From positions 1 to 64,000 of the forward strand of contig CAJUDO010000012.1 in the NCBI GenBank assembly GCA_910585405.1: DNA of 64,000 bases, given 5' to 3'. Positions within the stretch are counted from its first letter, which is position 1; the number at the start of each line of letters is the position of its first letter. Below the pieces are notes generated by a model, which was not told the DNA's origin, ran no database searches, and was given only the letters and a program-made list of their open reading frames with translations. Positions 42,033-51,599 of this stretch are shown here, piece after piece. A program made the translations under genes and the position numbers. Source of the stretch: an uncultured Peptococcaceae bacterium (GTDB lineage: Bacteria; Bacillota; Peptococcia; Peptococcales; Peptococcaceae).

Positions 42033-42273
42033 ACAGCTCTTTATATAACAGAAGTAGCTTTTACAATGAATATGAGCTTTTATATTTAGGAGGGAAGAAT
42101 TGCTTGATTTGTGATACTGGTAATTTACAGGAGAGTGTAAGCGTAAAGAAAGGTATAAATGAGAATAAAGTATTTGAGTTTGTTCCAAACCAAAAGATAA
42201 GTATCTTTATTTTGTTATCTGTTAAAATGAAACAAGAAAAAAGATATTAATAATTTTAGGTGGTGACAAAATT

Positions 42274-43185
42274 TTGCGTATTGAACAATTAGAATATATG
42301 ATGGAAGTGTCAAAAGTTTCTTCACTGACTACAGCTGCAGAAAATTTATATATGACACAGTCGGCTTTAAGTCGTTCTATTAAAGCTTTAGAGGAAGAGT
42401 TGGGTGGATGTTTGTTAGAGCGTAATTCAGAGGGAGTCTCTTTAACTCAGGCAGGAAAAGAGCTTTTAGGAGATATGGAGCATATACTAAAAGAAATAGA
42501 TATTTTCCGTGAGAAGGCATCTGTTATTTTTGAGACAAGTAAGAAATCTAAAGAAAGTATGGAACTAGTTATTTATTCTTTAAGCGGAATTATAGATGCA
42601 TTATTTCCAAAAACCTTAAAACTTTTCAATCGAAAATATAAGAATGTGAAGATTCGAGTTAAAACGGTAATGTTATTGGAGGCGGTTGAATTAATAAATA
42701 GTAGTTGTCAAGGTGTAATTATCATTAATAACTTGAATTCTATTTGGGATAGCGAGTTAGAAAAAAGTGAAAAAGCTTGTAAATTACTATTTGTAGAACA
42801 ATATGCAGTGGTTATGAGAAAAGATTCTTTTTTGGCGAGGAAAAACTTTTTAACAAAAGAAGAGTTAGTGGACTATAAATGTATTATGCATCATAATGGT
42901 ATGGATTATGATGCATTCTTAAATCGCAATACAAACAAAGAAGAAAAATTTGATATATTGTTATGTAGTAATAATCCTGAAGTGGTAAAAGATATGATCT
43001 TGGAATACAATGCAGTGTACATAGCTGCAAATACAGTTGTGAAAAATTTCTATAGCAATTATTCTGAATTAGTGTCGGTTCCATTGAAAACGGGTAGAGG
43101 AGCATTGTATGCGATATATGATGAAAAAATTGATAATGTTCCATTAATTGATGAATTTTTAGACTGCATAAAAAAAGCAAGATAG
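42274..43185 (+). CDS. LysR-family regulator of the glycyl-radical cluster
   Basis: A 303-residue LysR protein: winged helix RIEQLEYMMEVSKVSSLTTAAENLYMTQSALSRSIKALEEELGG, then an effector domain. It starts with TTG after AGGTGGTGA, because the family-typical RIEQLEY begins directly there. Codon use is AT-richer than in the surrounding housekeeping genes, like the three genes that follow, so the block 42.3-48.2 kb may have been acquired together. It lies upstream of and in the same direction as the transporter-GRE-SDR genes and is the likely regulator. Confidence 0.9.
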   Translation: MRIEQLEYMMEVSKVSSLTTAAENLYMTQSALSRSIKALEEELGGCLLERNSEGVSLTQAGKELLGDMEHILKEIDIFREKASVIFETSKKSKESMELVIYSLSGIIDALFPKTLKLFNRKYKNVKIRVKTVMLLEAVELINSSCQGVIIINNLNSIWDSELEKSEKACKLLFVEQYAVVMRKDSFLARKNFLTKEELVDYKCIMHHNGMDYDAFLNRNTNKEEKFDILLCSNNPEVVKDMILEYNAVYIAANTVVKNFYSNYSELVSVPLKTGRGALYAIYDEKIDNVPLIDEFLDCIKKAR

Positions 43186-43189
43186 CGAG

Positions 43190-43228
43190 AACCTATGTCA
43201 AAATAATAGTTGGCATAGGTTTTTTTAT
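43190..43228 (+). terminator. Terminator after the LysR gene
   Basis: AACCTATG (43190-43197) pairs with CATAGGTT (43214-43221), followed by TTTTTTATG. It separates the regulator from the catabolic genes. Confidence 0.75.
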
Positions 43229-43284
43229 GGACTTTTAATAACAATTAAGGTATGAAAAAAAAGAATAGGTGACAGGGGGAATAC

Positions 43285-43374
43285 ATGAATAATAAGAATT
43301 TCACACTTAGAGAAAAGAATGATAAACTAAATTTATCGTTAACGAGAATTTATGAAAAAAGAGGAGGAAGATAG
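43285..43374 (+). CDS. Possible 29-residue small protein or leader peptide
   Basis: The frame MNNKNFTLREKNDKLNLSLT... ending KRGGR has an AGGGGGA site 5 nt before its ATG and lies in the 5' region of the transporter gene. It is highly basic, with no family recognised. It could be a leader peptide or chance. Confidence 0.3.
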   Translation: MNNKNFTLREKNDKLNLSLTRIYEKRGGR

Positions 43375-43440
43375 AACTTTAAAAATTTACAAAATGAAAT
43401 TTGCACACAATAATCATAATTTGCGTTAGGAGTGAATTTT

Positions 43441-44826
43441 ATGTCAGTTTCTCAAAACGATAAAATGAAGATTGATAAGAAAATATTTGCTTGGATTGTG
43501 GCAATTTTTGTTCCAATAGTTATTTTGTTAATTCCAGAAACAGAAATCTTCAGCTTACAAATTAAGTTGTTCCTTGCAATTACGGTGTTTGGTATTGTAG
43601 TGATGTGTTTTGAATTAATGGATTACATGGTGCCGGCTTTGTTGATACCGTTAGCATATTATTTATGTAAAGTTTCTTCGGCTGCAGTTGCATTTGGAGC
43701 ATGGACAAGTTATTTGCCTTGGATGTTTCTAGGAATGTTTATCATTACAGAATGTTTTGAAAGAATTGGTTTAATTTCAAGAGTTGCTTATTGGTGTGTT
43801 GTAAAAATTGGTGGTGGTTTCAAAGGATTGGCAATTTCTGTGCTTGTTGCAGGTATTATTTTGTCTTTGGTGTTGCCTGGAGGAAATGCGTTTGTACCTC
43901 TAGCGATGTTTGTCTTGGGCATTTGCCGTGCAAACGGCTGGGAATGCACAAAAGAATCTACAGTTTTAATGATGTATGCTATGTTAAGTACGTACACAGC
44001 CTCAAAGTTTTTATTGGGTCCGTCATTTCTTCTGATGGCTGGAATGGTTGGTGTTACAGAAGGAGTTACTTTTTTTAGGTTCTTATATCATAGTGCAATT
44101 TTTATAGTATGGATGATATTGATAGCTTTATTAATTTGGTTTTTAATTAAACCAGAGGGCAATATGCATTCCCAAAAGTATTTTGTTGAAAAATATAAAG
44201 AAATGGGCAAAATGTGTAGTGACGAAAAAAAAGGTAGTTTTGTGGCGATTCTTTTAGTATTAGGGATTTTTACAATGTCTATTCATAAAATTGATATGGG
44301 TTGGTTATTTGTTCTAGGAGCATGTTTATTATATTTTCCAGGGATTAAAATTGGTCATGCTGAAGACATAAAAAAGGTGAATTTTACAATGCCATTTTTT
44401 GTAGCAGCCTGTATTTCTATTGGGAATGTTGCTACCAGTTTGGGAATTGGACAGATTATTGCAGATTTAGTTGTCCCACATATGGAAGGCTTGAGTATAA
44501 CAGGAGTATATTTGTGTATTTGGTTCTTTTTATGTGTAGCTAATTTTGTCATGACACCATTTGCCTTGATTGCTTCTTTTACGGTGCCTGTGGTTGATAT
44601 TACGAGTAGTATGGGAATTCCTGTTTTACCCACGTTATATTGTTTTGGGTATGCTACCAGTCAAATATTATTGCCATATGAATATGTTGCATATTTGCTG
44701 ATGTTCTCATTTGGGACAATGACGATGAAAAATTTTGTAAAAGTTTATGGAAGCAAATTGGCACTGAGCGGGATATTTCTGGCATGTTGCGTAATACCAT
44801 ATTGGAAGTTTATTGGAATTTTATAG
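43441..44826 (+). CDS. DASS/SLC13-type anion transporter (GRE cluster)
   Basis: A 461-residue membrane protein with about 12 helices. Family features include VLPGGNAFVPLAMFVLGI in the first repeat, and FVAACISIGNVATSLGIGQIIADLVVPH plus VANFVMTPFALIASFTVPVVDITSS in the second. Its distance from the transporter at 8213-9673 suggests a different substrate. The ATG at 43441 follows TTAGGAG by 8 nt. The glycyl radical enzyme gene starts 28 nt after its stop, so this is probably the uptake system for that enzyme's substrate, most likely a carboxylate or sulfonate by family. Confidence 0.85.
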   Translation: MSVSQNDKMKIDKKIFAWIVAIFVPIVILLIPETEIFSLQIKLFLAITVFGIVVMCFELMDYMVPALLIPLAYYLCKVSSAAVAFGAWTSYLPWMFLGMFIITECFERIGLISRVAYWCVVKIGGGFKGLAISVLVAGIILSLVLPGGNAFVPLAMFVLGICRANGWECTKESTVLMMYAMLSTYTASKFLLGPSFLLMAGMVGVTEGVTFFRFLYHSAIFIVWMILIALLIWFLIKPEGNMHSQKYFVEKYKEMGKMCSDEKKGSFVAILLVLGIFTMSIHKIDMGWLFVLGACLLYFPGIKIGHAEDIKKVNFTMPFFVAACISIGNVATSLGIGQIIADLVVPHMEGLSITGVYLCIWFFLCVANFVMTPFALIASFTVPVVDITSSMGIPVLPTLYCFGYATSQILLPYEYVAYLLMFSFGTMTMKNFVKVYGSKLALSGIFLACCVIPYWKFIGIL

Positions 44827-44854
44827 TGGTGGGAAAAAACAAGGAGGAATTATT

Positions 44855-47335
44855 ATGGAATGTTGTGTTAAAAAGTTAACTTTAACTCCACAAGAACATT
44901 GGCATTTAAATGGAGTATATCCAGAGATGCAAGAACGGCAGAGAGCATTTCGTATTTATGAGAAAATTAGAAATTGTCCTGTTACAGTAGATATGTATCG
45001 TGCACGGCTATTTACAGAATCATTTAAGTTGACAGAGGGGCAACCGCTTCATTGGCGATGGGCACAAGCATTAATGCATATTGCGGAAAATATGCCAATT
45101 GTAATAGATGAAGATGATGTTATCGTGGGAAAAATGACAGGCAAAATGGGACGTTATGCGGTAGTTTATCCTGAATTGGAAGGCCCGACATTATTGGATT
45201 TAGAAAATGCATATGATAGACCATCAAGTCCGGTGAAAATTTCGAGCGAGGACTTGAAAATACTAAAAGAAGAAATCTATCCTTATTGGAAAGATCGAAG
45301 TTTTGCTCAAGATTTTGCAGGAAATCTGCCAGAGGAAACAAGAAGACTGTTATATGGTGATGATCCTAAAAATTTTAGTCCTATGAGTTCTATGATAGGG
45401 CAAACGGCGACGACAAGATCTACATTAAATTTTAATTTTAATTATGAGTATTTACTTAATCGTGGTATAGCAGCGTTACGTAAGGAATCGGAAATGCATA
45501 TAACAAAAATAGAAAGCGAACCAGCGTTAATTGCCGAAAAAAAATCATTTGTAGATGCCGCACTTTTAACTTGGGATGCATTTAGTTTATTTATAGAGCG
45601 GTATGGTTTGGAAGCTGAGCGTTTGATAGGGACTGAAAGAAGGGAAACACGCAAGGAAGAATTAAAGGAAATTGTTGATTGTTGTTTATGGATTGCGCAT
45701 AATGCTCCAAGAACTTTTAAAGAAGCACTACAATTACAGTGGTTCGTTGTAGTTTTTGCATGTCTAGAGCAGAAAATAGGAGCAGCTTTAGGTAATGGAC
45801 GCACAGATCAACATTTGTATCCATTTTATAAAAATGATATAGAAAATGGCAGATTGACACGTGAAGAGGCAAAACGTTTATTTGAGTATTACTGGTTAAA
45901 TATGGCTCAGAATCCGATGGTGCCATTGACCAATTCTGCATCTAAGTCGTTTGAAGCATATGCACATTTCGAAACCGTTACGATTGGTGGAGTTGATAAA
46001 AATGGTAATGATGCAACAAATGAGTTATCTTATGTTATTTTAGAATCTAAAAGAGGCTTTCCGATTCCATATCCAGATTTAGCGGCTAGAATTCATTCTG
46101 GAACACCAGATAAATTTTTAAAAGCTTGCTGTGAGGTTATTAAAGATGGGCAAGGATTTCCTAAGTTGTTAAATGATGAAGAAATTGTTCCGTTATATGT
46201 TGCTAAAGGTGCAACGTTAGCGGATGCCTATAATTATGCTTGTTCTGGTTGTACAGAAGTTCGTATTTTTGATAAGGAGACGTATATTACGGGTGGAGGA
46301 TCTGTTAATTTAGGTGCCATCATTGAAACGGCATTACACAACGGGCGGATGAAAGTAAAAGGAGAGAAACCAATTGGCGTAGAGACAGGAGACCCTAAAG
46401 ATTTTGATAGTTTTGAAAAATTTTATAATGCGATAAATATACAAATGAAGTATGCTTTGAAAAACTTAATTATTCAACAAGTAGTTGCAGAAAAGGTAAA
46501 GGCGAAAAAATTAGCTGCTCCGTTTTGTTCCGTTATGACGAAAGCTTGTAGAGAGCAAGATATTGATATTCACCAATATGTACCAAACAGTTTTAGAACA
46601 GCAAATATAAATCTAATTGGATATGCTACCTACATCAATTCAGTAGTGGCAATAAAAAAATTAGTATTTGAAGATAAGAAATATACAATGGCAGAGATTC
46701 TTGAAGGAATAGATGCAAATTTTGATGGGTATGAAGTTATGCGACAAGAATTATTACACGCTCCAAAATATGGAAATAATGATAATTATGCCGATTCAGT
46801 GGGATTAGCCTTAGATAGAGAGGTACAAGAATATTTGGCACAGCATAGGGGTGCTTATGGAGAAATTTTCGAAACAAGAGTAATTCCTATTACTGGACAT
46901 ATCTCTTATGGTTGGCTAGTACAAGCGACACCAGATGGGAGATTGGCAGGTACGCCTCTTTCGGAAGGCACTGCTGGATCCGCTGGCACAGAAAATAACG
47001 GCCCAACAGCGATTTTACTTTCAAATAAAAAAGTAAAAAATGAAGGGTATGCAGAACGCGCAGCAAGATTATTAAATATTAAATTTAGTCCAAGTGTTGT
47101 AGCAGGAGATGAAGGAACGAGACGTCTGATGTCATTTATTCGTACGTGGTGTGACCTAAAGTTATGGCATGTACAATTTAACATTGTGAATAAAGAGACA
47201 ATGTTAAAAGCACAAAAAGATCCAGAGAATTATAAAGATTTAATTGTACGTGTAGCTGGATATAGTGCTTACTTTACAGAGATGACAAAAAAATTGCAGG
47301 ATGAAATTATTGAACGTGCAGAATTTGATGTGTAA
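44855..47335 (+). CDS. Glycyl radical enzyme of unknown substrate
   Basis: An 826-residue oxygen-sensitive radical enzyme. The active-site loop is SGCTE with C466 (thiyl radical) and E468 (general base position of lyase/dehydratase-type GREs, absent from true pyruvate formate-lyase). The C-terminal radical motif is RVAGYSAYF with G802. N-terminal and core PFL-like helices are intact (e.g. PRTFKEALQLQWFVVVFACLEQKIGAALGNGRTDQHLYPFY). It does not match, from memory, the GCVE/GCLE loops of glycerol dehydratase, choline lyase, isethionate lyase or hydroxyphenylacetate decarboxylase. No radical-SAM activase gene is in the window. AAGGAGGAAT precedes the ATG. It is co-transcribed with a transporter and an SDR. 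Confidence 0.9.
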   Translation: MECCVKKLTLTPQEHWHLNGVYPEMQERQRAFRIYEKIRNCPVTVDMYRARLFTESFKLTEGQPLHWRWAQALMHIAENMPIVIDEDDVIVGKMTGKMGRYAVVYPELEGPTLLDLENAYDRPSSPVKISSEDLKILKEEIYPYWKDRSFAQDFAGNLPEETRRLLYGDDPKNFSPMSSMIGQTATTRSTLNFNFNYEYLLNRGIAALRKESEMHITKIESEPALIAEKKSFVDAALLTWDAFSLFIERYGLEAERLIGTERRETRKEELKEIVDCCLWIAHNAPRTFKEALQLQWFVVVFACLEQKIGAALGNGRTDQHLYPFYKNDIENGRLTREEAKRLFEYYWLNMAQNPMVPLTNSASKSFEAYAHFETVTIGGVDKNGNDATNELSYVILESKRGFPIPYPDLAARIHSGTPDKFLKACCEVIKDGQGFPKLLNDEEIVPLYVAKGATLADAYNYACSGCTEVRIFDKETYITGGGSVNLGAIIETALHNGRMKVKGEKPIGVETGDPKDFDSFEKFYNAINIQMKYALKNLIIQQVVAEKVKAKKLAAPFCSVMTKACREQDIDIHQYVPNSFRTANINLIGYATYINSVVAIKKLVFEDKKYTMAEILEGIDANFDGYEVMRQELLHAPKYGNNDNYADSVGLALDREVQEYLAQHRGAYGEIFETRVIPITGHISYGWLVQATPDGRLAGTPLSEGTAGSAGTENNGPTAILLSNKKVKNEGYAERAARLLNIKFSPSVVAGDEGTRRLMSFIRTWCDLKLWHVQFNIVNKETMLKAQKDPENYKDLIVRVAGYSAYFTEMTKKLQDEIIERAEFDV

Positions 47336-47354
47336 AAATGAATGAGGTGTTTAT

Positions 47355-48179
47355 ATGGGAAAACTGGATGGAAAAATAGCGCTTGTGACTGGAGGCAGTC
47401 AAGGGTTAGGAAAAGGAATTGTTGAAGCTTTTTTGTTAGAAGGAGCGAAGGTTGCTTTTTGTGGGAGAAATATGGAAAAGTTAAAAAAGGTTGAAGCACA
47501 TTTTAAGACTTTAGGCGATGTCTATGCGATACAATGTGATGTCAGCGATAGTTCAGACGTAAAAAAAATGTTTGCTCAAATAGCTGCACATTACGGAACC
47601 TTGGATATATTAGTTAATAATGCAGGAAAAACTGGAGGAAGAAATTTACCAAATAATGACAGAGAAAATTATTTTAAGTTGAAAGAGAATGGATGTGAAA
47701 AATTTTCCTTAGAAATTACAAAAAACATGACTGATAGGGAATGGGATGAAAGCGTCAAAATTAATTTATATGGAACGTTTTATTGCACTAGGGAAGCCTT
47801 AAAAATTATGGAGCAAAAAAAATATGGAAAAATTATAAATGTAGTTTCTACAGGCGGAATTGATAATACTAGCCCACATTCTCCAAACTATGTTGCAGCA
47901 AAAGGTGGAGTAGTAGCATTTACGAAAAATCTAGCAGTGGAAGTTATCGGTGCAGGTGTAATTGTAAATGCCATTGCTCCAGGCGCTATTATGTCAGAGG
48001 GGTATGATAGGGTCTTAGCATCAGCTGGTGATGACTTTAAAAATAGGTTGTTGAAAGCAATTCCGGCTGGAAGGTTAGGAACTGTGCAAGAACATGCTTC
48101 TTTAGTTGTGTATTTAGCTAGCGATGAAGCAAATTATATTGTAGGGCAAATAATAGCTGCTAATGGTGGGGTATGTTAG
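47355..48179 (+). CDS. Short-chain dehydrogenase/reductase with an inserted segment
   Basis: A 274-residue NAD(P)-dependent SDR: cofactor motif TGGSQGLG (residues 12-19), NNAG (88-91), catalytic S165, Y179 and K183 (YVAAK). A segment of about 30 residues after NNAG (GGRNLPNNDRENYFKLKENGCEKFSLEITKN) is longer than in typical classical SDRs and could shape the substrate pocket. It resembles the FabG-like subgroup in the C-terminus (GRLGTVQEHASLVVYLASDEANYIVGQIIAANGG). It lies 19 nt after the GRE gene and may act on the GRE's substrate or product alcohol/ketone. Confidence 0.9.
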   Translation: MGKLDGKIALVTGGSQGLGKGIVEAFLLEGAKVAFCGRNMEKLKKVEAHFKTLGDVYAIQCDVSDSSDVKKMFAQIAAHYGTLDILVNNAGKTGGRNLPNNDRENYFKLKENGCEKFSLEITKNMTDREWDESVKINLYGTFYCTREALKIMEQKKYGKIINVVSTGGIDNTSPHSPNYVAAKGGVVAFTKNLAVEVIGAGVIVNAIAPGAIMSEGYDRVLASAGDDFKNRLLKAIPAGRLGTVQEHASLVVYLASDEANYIVGQIIAANGGVC

Positions 48180-48300
48180 GTTAGTGCGTAATTGATTTAG
48201 GAATTTGTTCGCACTTTCCAGCCAGTATAAACGGAGATAAATAATGAAACTGTTTCAGGTATGAAATAAAAATAATATAAGATTTATGAATCATTATAAA

Positions 48301-48331
48301 TGGGCAGAGCCGGGTTTTTTGGTTCTGCTCA
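48301..48331 (+). terminator. Probable terminator of the GRE operon
   Basis: TGGGCAGAGCC (48301-48311) pairs with GGTTCTGCTCA (48321-48331), 11 bp with two G-U. The T-run lies in the loop rather than after the stem. The following 350 bp to 48680 are AT-rich with nothing else recognisable. Confidence 0.5.
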
Positions 48332-48680
48332 TAGTTATATTATTACGGTATTTTCAAAATGTATTAAAAAACTGTCCTGTTAGCTAACTCTTATAGATTC
48401 TTGAGATAATTTTATTTTTTATGGAAAAAATCTTGTATTTCTAATTTTGATTTTGTAAAAAATAATGTGGACGCGGGACAAGTTTATATATGGTGATGGA
48501 TTCATAATAGAAGTTAAAATATGGATATTATCTATACTTCTGAGTAAACAATGAAACCTTTGAATACATAGTATATTTTTCACCAAATAGTTCTTTATTA
48601 GGAAAAGAAAGAGGAATCCTCTTTTTGCTGCCGAATCTTCTTATGTGGATAACATATGCAAATCAAAAGGGGCGAGTGGT

Positions 48681-49544
48681 GTGGTGAAGGAATGGTGCCG
48701 ACACAGAAAGCTGCGAATGTTTCAGGTCATGATGGGGCTGGGTTTGCTGGCAGGTGCGCTGTTGTGCTATAGCTTTTTTATAGAACCTTATCTGTTGGTT
48801 GTGCGGCATTATCAGATACAGGTGCAGGAAAGTGGTGAGGAGAGAGTGCGGCTGGTACAAATTTCTGATTTACAGTTGGGCGAAAATTATTCTTTGCAGC
48901 AGTTACGCAAGGTCGTGAATAAAATACAAAAGCAGCGTCCTGATGTGATTATTTTCAGCGGCGATTTGTTTGAGGACTACAAGCTTTGCGGCGCGGAGCT
49001 GGAGGAAGATGTCACAGCGCTTTTGGGAGAACTGGAGGCGCCGCTGGGCAAATATGCGGTGTGGGGCAATCGGGATTACGGCGGCGGCGCAGAGCGGGCT
49101 TATCGGAGAATCATGCAGGCATCTGGTTTTCATTTGCTTTGCAATGCCTATGAAACGGTACAGCTTGCCGACGGACAAGAGATGTTGTTGTGCGGCCTGG
49201 ATGACAGTCTATTTGGTAAGCCGGACAGCAGTATTTTTGCAGAATTTGCTGGGCAGGAATCTAGTTATCGTATTCTGTTGCTCCATGAGCCGGACGTAGC
49301 GCAGCTGCTGAGCTATTCAGATTTTCATCTCATTCTTGCGGGGCACAGTCATGGCGGACAGGTGCGGTTGCCATTTTTCGGCGGTTTGAAGACGGTACTG
49401 GCGCAGGAATATGTGCGCCATTTCTATACGCTGAATGAAAAAACAGGTCTACGGCTATATGTGAATACCGGATTGGGCACTTCTCATCTTGCGGTGCGTT
49501 TTGGCGTACCTCCGGAAATTGCCGTGTTTGAGATACAGCTTTGA
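48681..49544 (+). CDS. Membrane-anchored metallophosphoesterase (YkuE-like)
   Basis: A 287-residue calcineurin-like phosphoesterase with an N-terminal membrane anchor (MFQVMMGLGLLAGALLCYSFFI). Metal-binding motifs in order: QISDLQLG (D; the usual second-position His is Gln here), GDLFED, GNRDY (in place of GNHD), HEPD, and GHSHGGQVRLP. Two classical ligand histidines are thus replaced, as seen in some YkuE/YaeI relatives. A GTG start at 48681 fits AAAAGGGG; an in-frame GTG further up is possible. The substrate (a phospholipid or cell-wall phosphate in YkuE-like proteins) is not resolved. Confidence 0.85.
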   Translation: MVKEWCRHRKLRMFQVMMGLGLLAGALLCYSFFIEPYLLVVRHYQIQVQESGEERVRLVQISDLQLGENYSLQQLRKVVNKIQKQRPDVIIFSGDLFEDYKLCGAELEEDVTALLGELEAPLGKYAVWGNRDYGGGAERAYRRIMQASGFHLLCNAYETVQLADGQEMLLCGLDDSLFGKPDSSIFAEFAGQESSYRILLLHEPDVAQLLSYSDFHLILAGHSHGGQVRLPFFGGLKTVLAQEYVRHFYTLNEKTGLRLYVNTGLGTSHLAVRFGVPPEIAVFEIQL

Positions 49545-49623
49545 TAAAAAATGCAGTGAAACAGGCTCTAGGGACATTTTGTCTGCATATATAATATTGT
49601 TATAGTATTTTTATCCGTTTCTC

Positions 49624-49652
49624 TTGTTAATTCTATGAAAATAGATTATAAT
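49624..49652 (+). promoter_or_regulatory. rnj promoter
   Basis: TTGTTA (49624-49629), 17-nt spacer, TATAAT (49647-49652). It overlaps the only upstream in-frame ATG (49635), which therefore cannot be the translation start of this transcript. Confidence 0.65.
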
Positions 49653-49706
49653 ATAGAGGTTAGTTTGGTCGGTGCAATATCAAAAATAGTAAGGAGGTTT
49701 CTGGTC

Positions 49707-51377
49707 ATTAAGAATAAAAATTATGATGGCGTCAGTATTATTCCTTTGGGCGGATTGGGTGAAATCGGGAAAAATATGACAGCAATCAAATGTAACAATG
49801 AAATTCTTATTATCGATGCCGGGCTGATGTTTCCGGAAGAAGAATTGCTGGGCATTGATATCGTAATTCCCGATCTCAGTTATTTACTGGAAAACAGGGA
49901 CATGGTAAAAGGGGTAGTGATTACACACGGACATGAAGATCATATCGGTGGTCTGCCCTATTTGCTGCGAGAAATAAACGTACCTGTTTACAGCATGAAG
50001 CTTACGATCGGTTTAATTGAGGCAAAACTAAAAGAGACGACATTTGTGAACGTTCCTCGTTTACATGTGGTCAGACCGCGGCAGGAGTTTAAGGTGGGAT
50101 CATTTCGGGTTGAATTGGTACGTACCTGCCATAGTATTCCTGATGCGGTGGCGGTGGCGGTGCATACGCCTTACGGGATTATTTTCCACTCTGGAGATTT
50201 TAAATTTGACCAAACGCCGATTGATGGCCATGCTATAGACTATCAACGTATTGCGGAGTTGGGAAATAAGGGCGTGCTGGCCTTTTTGTCTGACAGCACC
50301 AATGTGGAGCGGCCCGGATACAGTACATCGGAAAAAACCGTGGGCGAGAATTTTGATAATATTTTCCGCTCAGCCAAGGAGCGCATTGTGATTGCAACTT
50401 TTGCTTCCAATGTGCACCGGATTCAGCAGGTGATCAATGCTGCCTGTCAGTATGGCCGGAAGGTGGCGATTGCTGGACGCAGCATGGTGAATATTGCAAA
50501 TGTATCTCAGGAACTGGGGTATTTGCAGGTGCCGCCAAACACGATTATTGAGCTGGATGAGTTGGATCAATATCCGCGCAATGAGGTCGTTTTGCTCACG
50601 ACAGGCAGTCAGGGCGAGCCCATGTCTGCACTGACTCGTATGGCCATGTCCGATCATCGCCGGGTAAAAATTGAAGAGGGCGATACGGTAATTCTTTCAG
50701 CTTCACCCATTCCGGGCAACGAGAAATTGGTGTCCCGCGTAATTGATATGCTGTACCGTTTGGGTGCAAGGGTGATTGCCGGTTCCAACAACGGTGTGCA
50801 TACTTCTGGGCATGCCTGCAGAGAAGAATTAAAAATGATGATTAATTTGGTAAAGCCCAAGTATTTCATTCCGGTGCACGGCGAATATCGTATGCTGGTG
50901 AAGCATAAACAGCTGGCGGTAGAAGTAGGGATGCCGGAAGAAAATGTGTTTATCGCGGAGAATGGCAGTGTGATTGAGTTGAATGACCAAAAAGGCGCCA
51001 TTACCGGAAAAGTAACCGCTGGGCGGGTATTGATTGACGGCTTGGGTGTAGGCGATGTAGGCAATATTGTATTGCGTGACCGCAAGCAACTATCACAGGA
51101 TGGGATTTTGATTGTGGTCGTGACGCTGGATCGCCAGAATCATGCCATTGCCGCAGGGCCGGATATTGTATCGCGGGGCTTTGTGTACGTGCGGGAGGCG
51201 GATGAGCTGATGGCCGGTGCCAAGGAGCGCGTGACGCAGAGTCTGGAAAAATATCTGGAGCGCAATATTGTGGATTGGTCCAGCTTGAAAAGCGGTTTGC
51301 GGGATAGCTTGAGCAAATATCTTTATGAAAAAACGCGACGTAGACCGATGATTTTACCGATCATTCAAGAAATCTAA
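49707..51377 (+). CDS. rnj: Ribonuclease J, probable ATT start
   Basis: A metallo-beta-lactamase/beta-CASP RNase (5'-3' exo- and endonuclease) that drives mRNA decay and rRNA maturation. The zinc motif is THGHEDHIGG, with further ligands in HSIPDAVAV, HSGDFKFDQTP and PVHGEYRM, and the C-terminal domain ends RRPMILPIIQEI. No ATG, GTG or TTG lies between the perfect AAGGAGG (49691-49697) and the first conserved residues (NYDGVSIIPLGGLGEIGKN). ATT at 49707-49709 sits 9 nt after it and gives 556 residues, the normal RNase J length. CTG at 49701 is the alternative. Confidence 0.9.
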   Translation: MKNKNYDGVSIIPLGGLGEIGKNMTAIKCNNEILIIDAGLMFPEEELLGIDIVIPDLSYLLENRDMVKGVVITHGHEDHIGGLPYLLREINVPVYSMKLTIGLIEAKLKETTFVNVPRLHVVRPRQEFKVGSFRVELVRTCHSIPDAVAVAVHTPYGIIFHSGDFKFDQTPIDGHAIDYQRIAELGNKGVLAFLSDSTNVERPGYSTSEKTVGENFDNIFRSAKERIVIATFASNVHRIQQVINAACQYGRKVAIAGRSMVNIANVSQELGYLQVPPNTIIELDELDQYPRNEVVLLTTGSQGEPMSALTRMAMSDHRRVKIEEGDTVILSASPIPGNEKLVSRVIDMLYRLGARVIAGSNNGVHTSGHACREELKMMINLVKPKYFIPVHGEYRMLVKHKQLAVEVGMPEENVFIAENGSVIELNDQKGAITGKVTAGRVLIDGLGVGDVGNIVLRDRKQLSQDGILIVVVTLDRQNHAIAAGPDIVSRGFVYVREADELMAGAKERVTQSLEKYLERNIVDWSSLKSGLRDSLSKYLYEKTRRRPMILPIIQEI

Positions 51378-51394
51378 AAAAGTATGTCCTATGG

Positions 51395-51440
51395 AAAGCA
51401 CCCTGCAGTGGCTGATACAAGTCGCTGCAGGGTGCTTTTA
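51395..51440 (+). terminator. Terminator after rnj
   Basis: A perfect 14-bp stem AAAGCACCCTGCAG (51395-51408) with 51425-51438, running into TTATATGG. Confidence 0.85.
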
Positions 51441-51599
51441 TATGGTGAAAAGATTTTTTTCGGTGTTGTGCCTGTGTGCAAGATTTTTTGGGATAGCTAT
51501 TGCAAAACGCCAAGACAAGGATTTTTTTTTCGCATAAAAACAGGCGACTTCTTTCATACTATGGATGCAATATTTTTGTTGTGCAGAGGAGGAGATTGC

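Noticed and set aside
42104..42250. 48-codon TTG-started frame after TAGGAGGG upstream of the LysR gene
   Set aside because: The ribosome site is good, but the start codon is weak, the product is featureless and the frame lies in the leader of the LysR gene; not supported enough to annotate.
49635..49706. ATG at 49635 as the rnj start
   Set aside because: It lies between the -35 and -10 of the apparent promoter and would add 24 non-conserved residues that include the ribosome site sequence.
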